A DNA stretch of 64,000 nt from Leptasterias polaris (lineage: Eukaryota; Echinodermata; Asteroidea; Forcipulatida; Asteriidae), in NCBI GenBank assembly GCA_037783415.1, contig JAZGTN010000228.1, positions 496,001-560,000 of the forward strand. Direction: 5' to 3'. Below the pieces are notes generated by a model. It was not told the DNA's origin and ran no database searches. It was given only the letters and a program-made list of their open reading frames with translations. Positions 62,722 to 64,000 of the stretch are shown piece by piece. Position numbers and translations under genes: made by a program. The stretch's first letter is position 1. The number at the start of each line of letters is the position of its first letter.

Positions 62722-63523
62722 TAATAGGGGTTCGTCGTCTGGGAAAACTGCATTACACTCTTGAATTGTGTCCGCAAGAAACTCCCCGAATCTCTCTCGC
62801 CTCACAGTTTCGAATGCGATTCGGTGGTGCACCAAGCCTACTTCACCAGAAACAGCGAAGGTGACGTCGCCATTTTTCCCTCGTTGACTGTCGACCCTGG
62901 GAGCTTCGAGTCCAGACGTTATAACCTGTCTCGTCAATGAAAACTAGATGCGCCATTACACCTTGCTGCAGGAAACACTCACCATACTGGACAACGCGTT
63001 GATCAAGAACTTTAGGGGAATTCCTCCGCTAGTTTCAGTGTAATCATCATCCCACCCAAGGACCTGGCTATGTTGGCAGTAGAAACCTCGGGCTTATCTG
63101 GCAGATGCTCACTCAAACTAGCCTTCATTTGTTGAAGTGTCAAGATTGGATTAGCGTCAAGAATGCCTTGCAGATGGTTTTGCATGTCATCATCCATCAT
63201 GCTGTGGGTTGCTCCTCCTCTTGCCAGCGTCTCTCGCCTTCCAGTCCTCAAATATGTTGCAACAACTGATCTTGCTGTGGACTTGTTGATGTTCAAAATT
63301 GACCGCAAGCTCAATGTAGTGTTGCTCGTTTCCCTCCGAAGGTCTCAATTAACCTTTCTCGATCTACCTGGGACAATCTTACGTAGCGACCACGAGCTGC
63401 AATTTCTAGAAATATGCGTGCACAACTGAAGCGAAAGCTCGTCTTAGAAGAACATCTGCAAAGTGACTCAAGTGCCAGTAAGTGAACCGTATTTATGCCT
63501 TTAACATTCGAAAGGAAACACAA
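62722..63523 (-). pseudogene. Transposase N-terminal and partial DDE domain, broken
   Basis: Minus strand: RGRYVRLSQVDRERLIETF, then after a frameshift near 63312 LRSILNINKSTARSVVATYL, GRRETLARGG (helix-turn-helix region). Around 63010-62935 the frame breaks again, then GDVTFAVSGEVGLVHHRIAF and CNAVFPDDEPLL (start of the DDE domain). It stops at the nested insertion. Homeodomain-like HTH plus DDE_3 is the IS630/Tc1-mariner plan. Confidence 0.75.
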
Positions 63524-63823
63524 GTTTAAATGAGCATTTTGTTAGATTGCACACATTCCAGAATTGCCTGCCCCAAAATGAATTTGAATGACTAAACACA
63601 CACCTCAAAAAGCTCCTGCGAATTTGAATGCTGCTTTGTTGAATTGTTAAATTGAATTAATATGTTATCAAATTGAATGACGCAACAGTAGGTTACATTT
63701 GACTAGTCATAAAACAAAATTGAATGAACTTTTTCAGCAGCATTCGATTTCGCGCGAAATAGAATGGCGCAGTGGTTAAATTGGCTGCTTATTTGCCGAA
63801 ATTGACCGAGAAAACCTAAGTTA

Positions 63824-64000
63824 GACAAATTCAATTATAGAAAAGCAGAATTAAACAGGCGGTAAATCAATGTAACTTGAGGTGTAGCCCCGGATATCCC
63901 AGAACCCCCCCGCCCCCCTAAACAATTAAAATAAATAATAATCGTAATAAATAAACAAATAAACAGACACAAAGCAAAAGAACGAATAATCTGGGATTAA
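63824..64000. other. Intron flank, nothing recognised
   Basis: AT-rich with a C run near 63907-63918 and AAATAAATAA tracts. Confidence 0.5.

Larger units (their letters stand above)
56927..63821 (-). mobile_element. Tc1/mariner-IS630-like transposon split by a nested element
   Basis: Left end GGTTTTCTCGGTCAAATTCG...GCAGCCGATTTAA and right end, inverted, GGTTTTCTCGGTCAATTTCG...GCAGCCAATTTAA are near-identical terminal repeats, flanked by TA (56925-56926, 63822-63823). Without the insertion the element would be about 2.1 kb. It sits in the OATP intron upstream of 56829. Confidence 0.85.

Overview
The window reads as animal nuclear DNA: AT-rich, intron-rich, with GT-AG exons separated by long introns full of transposable elements. 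An echinoderm or close marine deuterostome is my inference. It rests on a CUB/LDLa/LRR receptor-type gene, a Kazal-containing OATP transporter, CR1/L2-like LINEs, a DIRS-like tyrosine recombinase and palindromic MITEs of a kind I associate with echinoderm genomes. No database was searched.

Layout. Positions 1-7.5 kb hold an old inverted duplication (arms about 100-2495 and 6005-7470). Both arms carry a copy of a 5'UTR plus signal-peptide exon; the right copy is intact and the left copy has lost its in-frame ATG. From the right copy (7360) a plus-strand multi-exon gene runs to at least 40009. I could chain 20 exons with compatible splice phases: signal peptide, CUB-like, CUB, LDLa, CUB-like, LDLa x2, CUB, LDLa x2, CUB, LDLa-like, CUB, LDLa x2, LRR N-cap, three LRRs. 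The plan resembles the ectodomain of LDLa/LRR receptors of the GRL101/relaxin-receptor type, but no seven-helix exons are visible before a convergent gene begins. Exon 3 carries an apparent one-base frameshift in a T run.

Intron 1 (7.4-21.3 kb) holds two LINEs in opposite orientation: a minus-strand copy lacking its endonuclease region, and a near-complete plus-strand copy with one frameshift. A sister LINE with an open RT frame of about 930 codons lies at 40988-44070, between two pieces related to DIRS-type elements. A possible signal-peptide exon of another gene is at 44560.

From 50990 to 56829 on the minus strand is the 3' half of an OATP/SLCO-family transporter (seven exons found, one small exon not found), ending in a possible PDZ-binding tail. 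Its upstream intron contains a nested stack: a Tc1/mariner-IS630-like element (56927-63821) whose transposase is split by a 4.8 kb long-inverted-repeat element (57896-62721), which itself contains an L2-like LINE and a SINE. Another member of that long-inverted-repeat family lies near 46.8-48.3 kb.

The two host genes face each other (plus-strand receptor-like gene, minus-strand transporter) and I see no functional link between them. The rest is introns, MITEs, SINEs, simple repeats and unrecognised non-coding DNA.
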